Below, in pieces: positions 53,948-62,862 of a DNA stretch of 64,000 nucleotides. The stretch lies in assembly GCF_001655005.1 (NCBI RefSeq), contig NZ_LXET01000062.1, positions 60,093-124,092 of the forward strand, read 5' to 3'. Numbering within the stretch: the first letter of the stretch is position 1; every line of letters starts with the position of its first letter. Source of the DNA: Hafnia paralvei ATCC 29927 (GTDB taxonomy: Bacteria > Pseudomonadota > Gammaproteobacteria > Enterobacterales > Enterobacteriaceae). The position numbers were made by a program, and so were the translations under genes. Under the pieces are notes generated by a model. That model made no database searches. It worked only from the letters and a program-made list of their open reading frames with translations, and was not told where the DNA came from.

Positions 53948-55798
53948 TTAGCCTCCCAGCTTCGATTTATCGCGTACCGCACCACGGTCTGCGCTAGTTG
54001 CCAGCATGGCATAAGCACGCAAAGCAAAGGATACCTGACGCTCACGCGCTTTAGGTGTCCATGCCGCATCACCTCTCGCCAGCTCTTCTTCCCGGCGATT
54101 GGCCAGTTCACTTTCCGAAATGTCTAACTTGATGCCACGCTGTGGAATATTGATATCAATCATGTCGCCGTCTTGTACTAGGGCAATGATGCCGCCGCTC
54201 GCCGCTTCAGGAGAAACATGCCCAATTGACAGACCAGATGTACCACCAGAGAAGCGACCATCGGTAATCAACGCACAGCTTTTACCTAACCCCATCGATT
54301 TCAGATAGGTCGTCGGATACAGCATTTCTTGCATGCCAGGGCCGCCTTTTGGCCCCTCGTACCGGATAACAACAACGTCACCCGCGACAACTTTCCCCCC
54401 CAGAATAGCGTCTACTGCCGCATCTTGGCTTTCATACACTTTCGCTGGGCCACGGAAAATCAGGCTCTCTTTTTCCACACCGGCGGTTTTCACAATACAG
54501 CCATCTTCAGCGATATTGCCATACAGCACGGCCAAACCACCGTCTTGGCTATAGGCAAACTCGCGGGTTCGGATACAGCCTTCTTGGCGGTCAGTATCCA
54601 GAGAATCCCAGCGGCACTCTTGCGAGAATGCTTTTGTTGTACGGATACCCGCTGGGCCAGCGGTATACATCTTTTTGACACTTTCATCTTCTGTGACCAT
54701 CACGTCGTAGGTTGCTAACGTTTCAGGTAAGGTCATGCCCAGAACGTTATTCACTTCCCGATTTAGCAGCCCAGCACGATCCAGTTCACCCAAGATCCCC
54801 ATCACGCCGCCTGCGCGATGTACGTCTTCCATATGGTATTTCTGGGTGCTTGGCGCGACTTTACACAGATGAGGAACCTTACGTGACAGACGATCGATGT
54901 CCGTCATGGTGAAATCAACTTCGCCTTCCTGTGCCGAAGCCAACAGATGCAGAACGGTATTAGTTGAGCCGCCCATGGCGATATCCAACGTCATCGCGTT
55001 TTCAAACGCCGCTTTGTTAGCGATATTGCGTGGCAACACGCGTTCATCGTCCTGCTCGTAATAGCGTTTAGTCAGTTCGACAATGCGTTTGCCCGCATTC
55101 AGGAACAGATCTTTACGGTCAACGTGGGTGGCCAGCAATGAACCATTTCCTGGTTGAGATAAACCCAGCGCTTCAGTTAAACAGTTCATGGAGTTAGCGG
55201 TGAACATACCGGAACATGAGCCGCAGGTAGGGCACGCTGAGCGCTCAATTTGTTCACTATCCGCATCCGATACGTTTGGATTGGCGCCCTGAATCATCGC
55301 ATCAACCAGATCCAGCTTGATGATTTGATCGGATAGCTTGGTTTTACCCGCTTCCATCGGCCCGCCCGACACAAAGATCACTGGAATATTCAAGCGCAGT
55401 GACGCCATCAACATCCCTGGGGTGATTTTGTCGCAGTTGGAAATACATACCATGGCATCAGCGCAATGTGCGTTAACCATGTATTCCACAGAGTCGGCAA
55501 TCAACTCGCGGGAAGGGAGGGAATACAGCATACCGCCATGCCCCATAGCGATACCGTCATCAACCGCAATCGTATTAAACTCTTTGGCTACGCCACCTGA
55601 GGCCTCGATCTGCTCTGCAACCAGTTTACCCAGATCGCGCAGATGGACATGACCAGGCACGAACTGGGTAAATGAGTTAACCACAGCAATAATCGGCTTA
55701 CCAAAATCTGCGTCGGTCATTCCTGTTGCTCGCCATAATGCACGAGCGCCCGCCATATTACGGCCATGTGTGGTTGTTGCAGAACGATACTTTGGCAT
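53948..55798 (-). CDS. ilvD: Dihydroxy-acid dehydratase
   Basis: Fe-S enzyme dehydrating dihydroxyisovalerate and dihydroxymethylvalerate. 616 aa, as in E. coli. Cluster cysteines in SNCDKITPGM (near 122) and CPTCGSCSGMFTANSMNC (near 195). ATG 55798 (MPKYRSATTTHGRNMAGAR). A 171-base gap with several hairpins lies between it and ilvE. Confidence 0.98.
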   Translation of the reverse strand: MPKYRSATTTHGRNMAGARALWRATGMTDADFGKPIIAVVNSFTQFVPGHVHLRDLGKLVAEQIEASGGVAKEFNTIAVDDGIAMGHGGMLYSLPSRELIADSVEYMVNAHCADAMVCISNCDKITPGMLMASLRLNIPVIFVSGGPMEAGKTKLSDQIIKLDLVDAMIQGANPNVSDADSEQIERSACPTCGSCSGMFTANSMNCLTEALGLSQPGNGSLLATHVDRKDLFLNAGKRIVELTKRYYEQDDERVLPRNIANKAAFENAMTLDIAMGGSTNTVLHLLASAQEGEVDFTMTDIDRLSRKVPHLCKVAPSTQKYHMEDVHRAGGVMGILGELDRAGLLNREVNNVLGMTLPETLATYDVMVTEDESVKKMYTAGPAGIRTTKAFSQECRWDSLDTDRQEGCIRTREFAYSQDGGLAVLYGNIAEDGCIVKTAGVEKESLIFRGPAKVYESQDAAVDAILGGKVVAGDVVVIRYEGPKGGPGMQEMLYPTTYLKSMGLGKSCALITDGRFSGGTSGLSIGHVSPEAASGGIIALVQDGDMIDINIPQRGIKLDISESELANRREEELARGDAAWTPKARERQVSFALRAYAMLATSADRGAVRDKSKLGG

Positions 55799-55818
55799 GC
55801 TTAATTCACTCCAGCGTA

Positions 55819-55869
55819 AGCCTGTGCTCAGGCTTTTATCTATTTATGCGGGCGGGAACGAACCGCCCG
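55819..55869 (-). repeat. Stem-loops in the ilvE-ilvD gap
   Basis: AGCCTG/CAGGCT (55819-55834, loop TGCT) and CGGGCGG/CCGCCCG (55849-55869, seven-base loop). Neither is followed by T on the minus strand, so they more likely protect or process the mRNA than terminate it. Confidence 0.5.
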
Positions 55870-55969
55870 TCTTATCCCTTTCATACTTCACGCTGCACGT
55901 GCATTGGTTGCCTGCAACCCGATGTATTTCGGGGTTATATTTTGATGAATAACCTGTCTGTCACTTCAA

Positions 55970-56902
55970 TTACTTAGCGTTAACTAAATCCAACCAGCCC
56001 CACTGATCTTCGGTCTTGCCGGTAAACAGGCCAAAGAAGGCTTCCTGAATCTGTTTCGTCACTGGACCGCAGCGACCAATACCCACCTGAATGCCGTCTA
56101 CGCTGCGCACTGGGGTAATTTCTGCTGCTGTGCCTGACATAAAGACTTCGTCTGCCAGATACAGTGATTCACGCGACATAACCTGCTCACGAATTTCAAA
56201 ACCAGCATTTTTTGCCAGTTTGATAATGGCATCACGCGTGATCCCCGGCAGCGCCGCAGAGGTGAACGGCGGGGTGAAAATAATGCCATCTTTCACCATA
56301 AACAGGTTTTCGCCCGCGCCTTCTGATACATAGCCATGCACATCCAGTGCGATACCTTCCTGATAGCCATGACGTCGAGCCTCAGAACCAACCAGTAAAG
56401 AGGAAAGGTAGTTACCACCGGCTTTTGCCGCGGTTGGAATGGTGTTTGGTGCTGCACGATTCCAAGAAGAAACCTGAGCATCAATCCCCTGATCCAGTGC
56501 GTCTGCGCCCAGATATGCTCCCCAAGGGAATGCGGCAATGATGACATCTGTTTTGTAACCTTCAGGCGGGTTAACGCCCATGCCAACATCGCCGACAAAT
56601 ACCAATGGACGGATGTAAGCACTGGTCAGATTATTTTTGCGCAGAGTTTCACGGCAGGCCTCCATCAGTTCATCAACGCTGTAGGAAACTGGCATGCGAT
56701 AGATCTTGGCGGAGTCGCGCAGGCGCTGCATATGCTCACGGTGACGGAAAACTGCAGGGCCATTGTTGGTATCGTAACAGCGCACCCCTTCAAATACGGA
56801 AGTGCCATAGTGCAGCGCATGAGACATTACGTGTACTTTAGCTTCTGCCCATGGAACCATCTCGCCATTGAACCAAATATAATCAGCTTTCTTAGTGGTC
56901 AT
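55970..56902 (-). CDS. ilvE: Branched-chain amino acid aminotransferase
   Basis: PLP transaminase for the last step of isoleucine, valine and leucine synthesis. 310 aa (E. coli 309). FNGEMVPWAEAKVHVMSHAL near the N-terminus, TAAKAGGNYLSSLL with the PLP lysine (near 160), SEGAGENLFMV. ATG 56902 (MTTKKADYIW). Between ilvM and ilvD. Confidence 0.98.
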   Translation of the reverse strand: MTTKKADYIWFNGEMVPWAEAKVHVMSHALHYGTSVFEGVRCYDTNNGPAVFRHREHMQRLRDSAKIYRMPVSYSVDELMEACRETLRKNNLTSAYIRPLVFVGDVGMGVNPPEGYKTDVIIAAFPWGAYLGADALDQGIDAQVSSWNRAAPNTIPTAAKAGGNYLSSLLVGSEARRHGYQEGIALDVHGYVSEGAGENLFMVKDGIIFTPPFTSAALPGITRDAIIKLAKNAGFEIREQVMSRESLYLADEVFMSGTAAEITPVRSVDGIQVGIGRCGPVTKQIQEAFFGLFTGKTEDQWGWLDLVNAK

Positions 56903-56969
56903 TCTTCTTTTCCTTGTCGCGTCTCATGCGCGTAATTAATGTTATTAATCTTGTAACAAACGTAATCGG

Positions 56970-57245
56970 TTAACAAACAGCCTGTTTACGTGCGGTCTGA
57001 GGCTGGATCTCAACGCTGGCAACATCCATCAATTTATTCAGCTGCGATGACAGCAGGTTGATTGGCCGTTGGCTCGACACCGTCAGTTCGATGCTCACAC
57101 TGTCTGAATCCAGCGTCTGAGCCATATTCATAGCACAAACCTGAAAGCCACGGTGACGAATAACGCGCAGCACACGCTCTAAAACTTCTGGGCGGAATCG
57201 TGCCTGAATAGCCAATTGATGTTGCGAAGATGTTAACTGCATCAT
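56970..57245 (-). CDS. ilvM: Acetolactate synthase II small subunit
   Basis: 91 aa ACT-domain regulatory subunit paired with IlvG. LERVLRVIRHRGFQVCAMNM and the beta strand SIELTVSS are typical. Four-base overlap with ilvG fixes the start and balances the subunits. Confidence 0.96.
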   Translation of the reverse strand: MMQLTSSQHQLAIQARFRPEVLERVLRVIRHRGFQVCAMNMAQTLDSDSVSIELTVSSQRPINLLSSQLNKLMDVASVEIQPQTARKQAVC

Positions 57246-58888
57246 GATATTTTCTCCATCATAGATTCATTGCCTGCGCCCGGCGGAACTAAAGGCCAGA
57301 CATTATCTAATTCGTCGATGGAGACATGGAGCAGGTAAGGTCCCTCGCTGTTTAACAGCGTATCCAGTGCCGCGTCGACTTGATCTTTACGGGTGATAGT
57401 CTGACCAGAAATTCCAAACGCGCTGGCCAACATGATGAAATCGGGGTTATCTGACAGATTGGTTTCGCTGTAGCGACCATCAAAAAAGAGTTGCTGCCAT
57501 TGGCGAACCATGCCCAAACGTTGGTTATCCAACAAAATGATTTTCACTGGCAGATTTTTACGTTTGATAGTGCCCAGCTCCTGCACATTCATCATGAATG
57601 AGCCGTCGCCGGATACACAAATCACCATATCATCAGGACGAGCCATCTGTGCGCCAACCGCAGCAGGAATACCAAAGCCCATCGTGCCTAAGCCGCTTGA
57701 GGTAATAAAATTTTCTGGGCGAGCAAACTGCATATGTTGCGCAGTCCACATTTGATGCTGACCAACGTCGGTTGTCACCACCGCTTCAGCGGGCTTGCGG
57801 TCAGATAACTGTTTCAAAAACAACGGTGCATAAATTGCCTGTCCCGGATGATCGTAACGCCACGGATGCTCAGCTTTCAGGCTGATAACGTCATATTGCC
57901 ATTCACCAATACTCAATGGCTGACTCAGCGCTGGCAACATTTGGTTTAAATCACCGCACAATTCCACGTGAGCCTGACGTAGCTTACTCATTTCGGCAGG
58001 GTCGATATCCATATGAATCACTTTAGCGTGGGGAGCAAACGCATTCAGTTTCCCAGTAACGCGATCGTCAAAACGTGCACCAACGGCAATCAGTAAATCA
58101 CATTGCTGTACTGCAAGATTAGCCGCCTTCGTGCCGTGCATCCCTAACATGCCTAAATAACATGGATGGTTAGCGTCTGGAGCCCCTAAACCTTTCAGCG
58201 TCACTACTGCTGGAACGCCGGTTGCATTAACAAAATCTCGTAAAGCGGGAACGGCCTGAGCCATCCCCACACCACCTCCAACGTACAGCATTGGCTTTCT
58301 CGCCTTAGCCAACAGCTCACGCGCCTGTTGTAATTCCTCTTGGCAAGGCGCCATCACTTCTGACACCGCAGACAGATGCGCAGCCAATTCACCTTCAGCC
58401 AACTGAATATCTTTTGGAATATCAATTAACACCGGTCCAGGGCGGCCACTGGTTGCTACTGCAAAGGCCTCAGCCATAATACTTGGCAGCGCTTCCAGCG
58501 ATTCCACCAGAAAACTGTGTTTGGTACAGGCCAGAGACAATCCCAGAACATCGATCTCTTGAAATGCATCGGTGCCAATCAGAGCTGAACCTACCTGCCC
58601 AGTGATCGCAACGATGGGAACTGAATCCAACATGGCATCAGCCAGCCCAGTGATCAAATTCGTTGCGCCTGGGCCGGAAGTCGCAATACATACGCCAGGT
58701 TTTCCCGTTGAACGGGCATAGCCAATAGCTGCAATGACAGCGCCTTGCTCGTGCCGACACAGTAGGTGTTCCACACCACCGTCATACAATGCATCGTATA
58801 CCGGCATAATTGCGCCACCTGGATAGCCGAAAACTTTATCAACACCCTGTGCTCGCAACGCTTGTACTACCCACTGTGCGCCATTCAT
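57242..58888 (-). CDS. ilvG: Acetolactate synthase II large subunit, intact
   Basis: ThDP-dependent synthase making acetolactate or acetohydroxybutyrate; isozyme II is valine-insensitive. 548 aa uninterrupted, unlike E. coli K-12, where a frameshift inactivates it. Catalytic Glu in CRHEQGAVIAAIGYAR (near 47), FDDRVTGKL, and the ThDP motif GDGSFMMNVQELGTIKR... (GDGSF near 427). ATG 58888 (MNGAQWVVQALRAQGVDKVF) lies three bases after the ilvX stop. Confidence 0.98.
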   Translation of the reverse strand: MNGAQWVVQALRAQGVDKVFGYPGGAIMPVYDALYDGGVEHLLCRHEQGAVIAAIGYARSTGKPGVCIATSGPGATNLITGLADAMLDSVPIVAITGQVGSALIGTDAFQEIDVLGLSLACTKHSFLVESLEALPSIMAEAFAVATSGRPGPVLIDIPKDIQLAEGELAAHLSAVSEVMAPCQEELQQARELLAKARKPMLYVGGGVGMAQAVPALRDFVNATGVPAVVTLKGLGAPDANHPCYLGMLGMHGTKAANLAVQQCDLLIAVGARFDDRVTGKLNAFAPHAKVIHMDIDPAEMSKLRQAHVELCGDLNQMLPALSQPLSIGEWQYDVISLKAEHPWRYDHPGQAIYAPLFLKQLSDRKPAEAVVTTDVGQHQMWTAQHMQFARPENFITSSGLGTMGFGIPAAVGAQMARPDDMVICVSGDGSFMMNVQELGTIKRKNLPVKIILLDNQRLGMVRQWQQLFFDGRYSETNLSDNPDFIMLASAFGISGQTITRKDQVDAALDTLLNSEGPYLLHVSIDELDNVWPLVPPGAGNESMMEKIS

Positions 58889-58891
58889 AGT

Positions 58892-58942
58892 TTAATTCCC
58901 CGCCCTTTTACTGGGACAACAGGATTTTATTCTGTCAGTCAT
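58892..58942 (-). CDS. ilvX: Small protein IlvX (16 aa)
   Basis: Product MTDRIKSCCPSKRAGN. E. coli IlvX is also 16 aa, in the same place between the attenuator and ilvG, and ends in R-x-G-N. Six of sixteen positions match as I recall it. GGGGA eight bases upstream supports translation. Its last codons hold the ilvG ribosome site (GGGGAA), so ilvX may help open ilvG. Function unknown. Confidence 0.7.
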   Translation of the reverse strand: MTDRIKSCCPSKRAGN

Positions 58943-58971
58943 TTTCTGTTCCCCGCCACTTTCTCATTGCG

Positions 58972-59005
58972 AAAAAAAACCCCCGGACCTTTCGGTGCGG
59001 GGGTT
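58972..59005 (-). terminator. Attenuator of the ilvLXGMEDA operon
   Basis: Stem AACCCCCGCACC/GGTCCGGGGGTT (one mismatch, GAAA loop), followed by eight T on the minus strand, 24 bases after the ilvL stop. It is the terminator arm of the leader and would be prevented when ribosomes stall in ilvL. Confidence 0.9.
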
Positions 59006-59028
59006 CTCGTTTGATTCAGACTTGATTT

Positions 59029-59127
59029 TTAAGCCTTTCTTCGTCCAAGTGCTGCCCCGCACGGTGGGATAATAATCACCACCACACTAATCACGACGAG
59101 GCTGAGTACTTGGACGAGAGTTTTCAT
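59029..59127 (-). CDS. ilvL: ilv operon leader peptide
   Basis: 32 aa from ATG 59127, opening MKTLVQVLSLVVISVVVI and ending GAALGRRKA. It holds control codons for Val (8), Ile (4) and Leu (4), so shortage of any one stalls ribosomes and favours antitermination. The length equals E. coli IlvL, with the conserved IIIPPCGAALGR segment. Upstream (59128-59260) a weak TTGTCA with ATAACT may be the promoter. Confidence 0.93.
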   Translation of the reverse strand: MKTLVQVLSLVVISVVVIIIPPCGAALGRRKA

Positions 59128-59260
59128 AAATAGTTTTTTCTGTTGCCTTCTGAGCTAATGCTTAAAGAGTTATCACAGTTCTTTGCTGTCTGACAATAAT
59201 TTTTTTGCGTAACCATTAAACAAAAACGGCTCAAATCACACCCAATAATATGATTTAACA

Positions 59261-60490
59261 TCATTTTATTGTGGTTTCCTCTGAGGAAATTTTTCTTCCC
59301 AACGATGCGCCTTGTGTATCTCGGCCAAAGGAAATTAGCACAATAATGACCACCGCAACGCTACCGGCAATAATGGCCATCGCCAAGCCGTAGTTTTGAC
59401 CGTGACTTTCAGCAATGGTGGCTTGAAGCGTTGCGTTTACCGAAGCAATCAGATTCCCCAACTGATACACGAAACCAGGTAATACAGCACGCGTATTCGC
59501 GGGAACCAGCTCATTCAGATAGGTTGGGATAACGCCCCAAGCCCCCTGAACCATGAATTGCATTAGGAAAGCGCCAATACCAAGCATGAGCGAACCACCG
59601 GAGAATGCCCACAGAGGAATCACAGGTAAAGCCAGCGCTGCTGCAATAATAATGGCCTTTTTACGCCCGATTTTTTCTGATAGAACGCCAAAGAATACAC
59701 CGCCGATAATTGACGCAATATTGTAGCTAATAGCAATGATACTGACGGTTTTAGGATCGAAACCATGCTGAATTTTCAAAAATGCAGGATACATATCCTG
59801 CGTGCCATGACTGAAGAAATTGAACGCCGCCATCAGCAAAACAAGATAGATACAAAGCTTCCAGTGGCTCTTCAAAACAGGTAATAACGCAGTGCTTTCT
59901 TTGCGCTCACGCGCTGCCAACCAAACGGGAGACTCGGGGACTTTGAAATAAATAAACGGTAATAACACTATCGGTATCGCGCCAATGACAAACATGCCTC
60001 TCCAACCGACAAGCTCAAACAACGAGCCATATACCACCGCTGCCAGCAAATAGCCAAACGGATAACCGGCCTGAAATATGCCTGACATTAGACCGCGTGA
60101 ACGGTCTGGAATAGTTTCCATAGCCAGAGATGATGCAACCCCCCAGATACCACCCATCGCAACGCCATAGAGCACTCTGAGTACTAGGAAAGTGGTGAGA
60201 GAGGGAGCAGTGGCGGAAAGCAGCTCAAAGATTGAAAAAAACAGGATATTTACCATCAATATTGGCCGGCGGCCATACTTCTCCGCCGCGCGCCCAAACA
60301 GCAAGGCACCAATAGGACGTACTGCGAGCGTCAATAAAATCGCTAGCGTTACCTGTTCCATACCGACATGAAAAGCCGCTGCAATATCGCTAAGTAAGAA
60401 TACGAGGATAAAAAAATCAAATGCGTCGAGCGTCCAGCTTAGAAAGCTCGCAATAGCAACGTTACGTTGCTGGCTTGACCAACCAAACAT
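59261..60490 (-). CDS. MFS transporter, SHS (sialate/lactate:H+ symporter) type
   Basis: 409 aa with twelve membrane segments. MFS signatures FGRAAEKYGRRPIL (near 65-78, loop 2-3) and FGVLSEKIGRKKAI (loop 8-9), plus the early WTLDAFDFFILVFLL typical of the metabolite:H+ symporter / SHS group (NanT, lactate permeases). Likely imports a small carboxylate; the exact substrate is unknown. AGGGAA precedes ATG 60490. Placed between ilvL and comM, where E. coli has nothing; no partner genes nearby. Confidence 0.85.
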   Translation of the reverse strand: MFGWSSQQRNVAIASFLSWTLDAFDFFILVFLLSDIAAAFHVGMEQVTLAILLTLAVRPIGALLFGRAAEKYGRRPILMVNILFFSIFELLSATAPSLTTFLVLRVLYGVAMGGIWGVASSLAMETIPDRSRGLMSGIFQAGYPFGYLLAAVVYGSLFELVGWRGMFVIGAIPIVLLPFIYFKVPESPVWLAARERKESTALLPVLKSHWKLCIYLVLLMAAFNFFSHGTQDMYPAFLKIQHGFDPKTVSIIAISYNIASIIGGVFFGVLSEKIGRKKAIIIAAALALPVIPLWAFSGGSLMLGIGAFLMQFMVQGAWGVIPTYLNELVPANTRAVLPGFVYQLGNLIASVNATLQATIAESHGQNYGLAMAIIAGSVAVVIIVLISFGRDTQGASLGRKISSEETTIK

Positions 60491-60601
60491 AGTGAATTCC
60501 CTACCGTAGAGTATGAGGCGCTTTTTAGCGTTTTTATAGGAGACAACTGCACAGCCTGTTAATTGTGGTTTGTTATGCAGAATGTCTTTTTGTATTACTA
60601 A

Positions 60602-60682
60602 TGTTAAATATAACCCTCTTAGCTACAGGGCCAAAACAATTAGCACGCTATCTTTGTTAAATATTGTATGTTAAATGTTAAG
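60602..60682. repeat. TGTTAAAT repeats upstream of the MFS gene
   Basis: TGTTAAAT occurs at 60602-60609, 60655-60662 and 60669-60676, and again imperfectly (TGTTAAG) at 60676-60682. The 342-base gap 60491-60832 holds no gene. The repeats may be regulator sites for the MFS gene or simply AT-rich sequence. Confidence 0.35.
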
Positions 60683-60832
60683 TTTTGTTGCCACCACAGA
60701 GTCTGGCCCGCAGATTCAAATGGAAAGCTTGGCATATGCATCAAAAGGGTGGAATCAAGTACTCAAAACACATAGCTCAGACTGGCGGTTTAAATCTTTA
60801 GTCGCATGATGTCGCTAAACAAGGAGGTGGCT

Positions 60833-60868
60833 ATGCTCGAAGGTGACTATGTCAGTAGCGATGATTAA
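60833..60868 (+). CDS. Mini-ORF overlapping the comM start (11 aa)
   Basis: ATG 60833, product MLEGDYVSSDD, preceded by a perfect AAGGAGG five bases upstream. It overlaps the comM start in another frame and stops 17 bases inside comM. Acidic and too short to judge by composition; its strong ribosome site is the argument for it. Confidence 0.45.
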   Translation: MLEGDYVSSDD

Positions 60869-62375
60869 TACCCGTGCGGCAATCGGTGTCCAAGCTCCAG
60901 CCGTCAGCGTTGAAGCACATATCAGCACAGGATTGCCTGGTTTTACGCTGGTAGGCCTACCCGAAGCCACCGTGAAAGAAGCCAAAGACCGTGTTAGAAG
61001 CGCCATCATCAACTGCGGTTTTACTTTTCCGGCCAAACGTATAACGGTCAATCTGGCTCCAGCTGACTTGCCCAAAGAAGGAGGACGCTACGATCTGCCC
61101 ATTGCTATTGCGATTTTAATTGCCTCTGAGCAGCTGAGCGCGACGTCAGTGGAAGGATTGGAGCTGTTAGGTGAATTAGGCCTCTCAGGCGCCCTACGAC
61201 GCATTCAGGGCGCAATTCCTGCAGCTATGGCTGCTCAACGAGATCAACGGAAGTTAATTGGCCCTGCTGAGAATGAGGAAGAGTTAGGCCTTCTTGGAGA
61301 ACAACAACCACACCTCATTGCTGATAATCTGCTCCAAGTATGTGATTTCCTGAGTGGCGATTTAAAACTCCTCACGCCAAGAGGAACGCAACTATCCGCG
61401 ATCCCCTCAAACAACAAAGACATGCGAGATATCATTGGGCAGGAGCAAGCCCGTAGAGCGTTAGAAATTGCCGCAACCGGAGGACATAACCTGCTGTTGT
61501 TAGGGCCTCCGGGGACGGGGAAAACCATGCTAGCCAGTCGGCTGAATAGCATATTGCCTCCACTCACGAAAGAAGAGGCACTTGAGAGCGCTGCAGTGGC
61601 TAGCTTGGTGCATCAATCGACTACTGGGCAATCTTGCTATCAGCGGCCATTCAGAACCCCGCATCACAGCGCCTCAATGGCTGCGCTCATCGGCGGTGGC
61701 TCTTTGCCTAGGCCAGGAGAGATATCTCTCGCACATAATGGTGTTTTATTCTTAGATGAACTGCCTGAGTTTGAACGTCGTGTTCTTGATGCGCTACGTG
61801 AACCACTAGAATCAGGGGAAGCTTGCATTTCAAGGGCTTTAGCTAAAGTTACGTTTCCAGCAAGGGTGCAATTAGTTGCAGCAATGAACCCTAGTCCCAC
61901 TGGGCACTACAAAGGCATTCATGCTCGAACACCGCCACAACAAATATTGAAATATTTATCTCGTCTATCGGGGCCTTTTTTAGATCGGTTTGACCTCTCT
62001 ATTGAGGTTCCATTACTACCTGCAGGAGTACTAAGCATTCAAAAAACTACAGGGGAAAGCAGCGAGATGGTCAGACAGCGGGTATGTCTAGCACGTGAGG
62101 TTCAATATAAACGTTCTGGGAAACTTAATGCCCACCTAGCAGGAAAGGAAATGGACAGGGTTTGTGGCCTATCCCAGCCAGACGCCGCATTTTTAGAACA
62201 GGCGCTAGAGAAGATGGGACTATCGGTAAGAGCTTGGCATCGCATACTTAAAGTTGCTCGCTCTATTGCCGATCTCGCACAATGTGAAAACATAAACCGC
62301 TCGCATATTGCAGAAGCACTGAGCTATCGCTCGATGGATCGACTAATTCAACATTTACATCAAGCGCTACAATAA
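60849..62375 (+). CDS. comM: ComM/YifB family AAA+ ATPase
   Basis: Mg-chelatase-like hexameric AAA+ protein. Vibrio and Haemophilus ComM is a branch-migration helicase needed in natural transformation; in enterobacteria its role is less clear. 508 aa: N-terminal Lon-like domain (GLPGFTLVGLPEATVKEAKDRVR in part), Walker A GPPGTGKT (near 216-223), Walker B GVLFLDELPEF, C-terminal Mg-chelatase domain with LSVRAWHRILKVARSIADL. ATG 60849 fits E. coli YifB; AAGG lies five bases upstream. An 11-codon ORF overlaps the start. Confidence 0.95.
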   Translation: MSVAMINTRAAIGVQAPAVSVEAHISTGLPGFTLVGLPEATVKEAKDRVRSAIINCGFTFPAKRITVNLAPADLPKEGGRYDLPIAIAILIASEQLSATSVEGLELLGELGLSGALRRIQGAIPAAMAAQRDQRKLIGPAENEEELGLLGEQQPHLIADNLLQVCDFLSGDLKLLTPRGTQLSAIPSNNKDMRDIIGQEQARRALEIAATGGHNLLLLGPPGTGKTMLASRLNSILPPLTKEEALESAAVASLVHQSTTGQSCYQRPFRTPHHSASMAALIGGGSLPRPGEISLAHNGVLFLDELPEFERRVLDALREPLESGEACISRALAKVTFPARVQLVAAMNPSPTGHYKGIHARTPPQQILKYLSRLSGPFLDRFDLSIEVPLLPAGVLSIQKTTGESSEMVRQRVCLAREVQYKRSGKLNAHLAGKEMDRVCGLSQPDAAFLEQALEKMGLSVRAWHRILKVARSIADLAQCENINRSHIAEALSYRSMDRLIQHLHQALQ

Positions 62376-62379
62376 AAAA

Positions 62380-62403
62380 CGGGGCCTTAAGCCCCGAGTT
62401 TTT
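62380..62403. terminator. Terminator between comM and maoP
   Basis: CGGGGC/GCCCCG stem with loop CTTAA. T-run on the plus side and A-run on the left make it bidirectional between convergent genes. Confidence 0.8.
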
Positions 62404-62740
62404 AGTCATCACTATCGGTATATTCTTCAACCGTATCCATCTGTGGTTTCCCACCAGATAGAGTATGGAAACGCTTAGGACGACGGATTCGTGCTATGTA
62501 CTTAGACCAGATCTTCTCAGCCTCTGTTGCAGGCTGGCGCTCGCCACGGCATACCGCAACGAACAGTTCTTCTTCTTCCGTTTGCGGTTCGCGAGTTCCT
62601 AAATCCAACTCGTTAAATGCATAACCGAAACGCTCAAGAACCTGAGCTTCTTTAATTGTGAAGTCACCGTGGCGTGAAAAACCACGTGGATAATGTTTAT
62701 TGTCAAAAAAACGATGATTTGTGCTGAAGCTTTCCGCCAT
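62402..62740 (-). CDS. maoP: Ori macrodomain protein MaoP (YifE)
   Basis: 112 aa, the E. coli length. MaoP acts with the nearby cis site maoS to organise the Ori macrodomain. MAESFSTNHRFFDNKHYPRGF and FHTLSGGKP...YTDSDD are conserved. Divergent from hdfR. Its presence suggests this window is not far from the replication origin. Confidence 0.95.
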   Translation of the reverse strand: MAESFSTNHRFFDNKHYPRGFSRHGDFTIKEAQVLERFGYAFNELDLGTREPQTEEEELFVAVCRGERQPATEAEKIWSKYIARIRRPKRFHTLSGGKPQMDTVEEYTDSDD

Positions 62741-62801
62741 CTGACACGCTCCTAAATTTTCTTATTGCTGTACTACTTATGGCGCGGAGTATTAGTTAGG
62801 C

Positions 62802-62830
62802 TTGACAACGTGTAAAACAAAACATTTAAA
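62802..62830 (+). promoter_or_regulatory. Candidate hdfR promoter
   Basis: TTGACA (62802-62807), 17-base spacer, TTTAAA (62825-62830), about 33 bases before the GTG start. The -10 box is weak. Confidence 0.5.
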
Positions 62831-62862
62831 TCATCATGATTAATATTTTTGTGGGAGAGACA

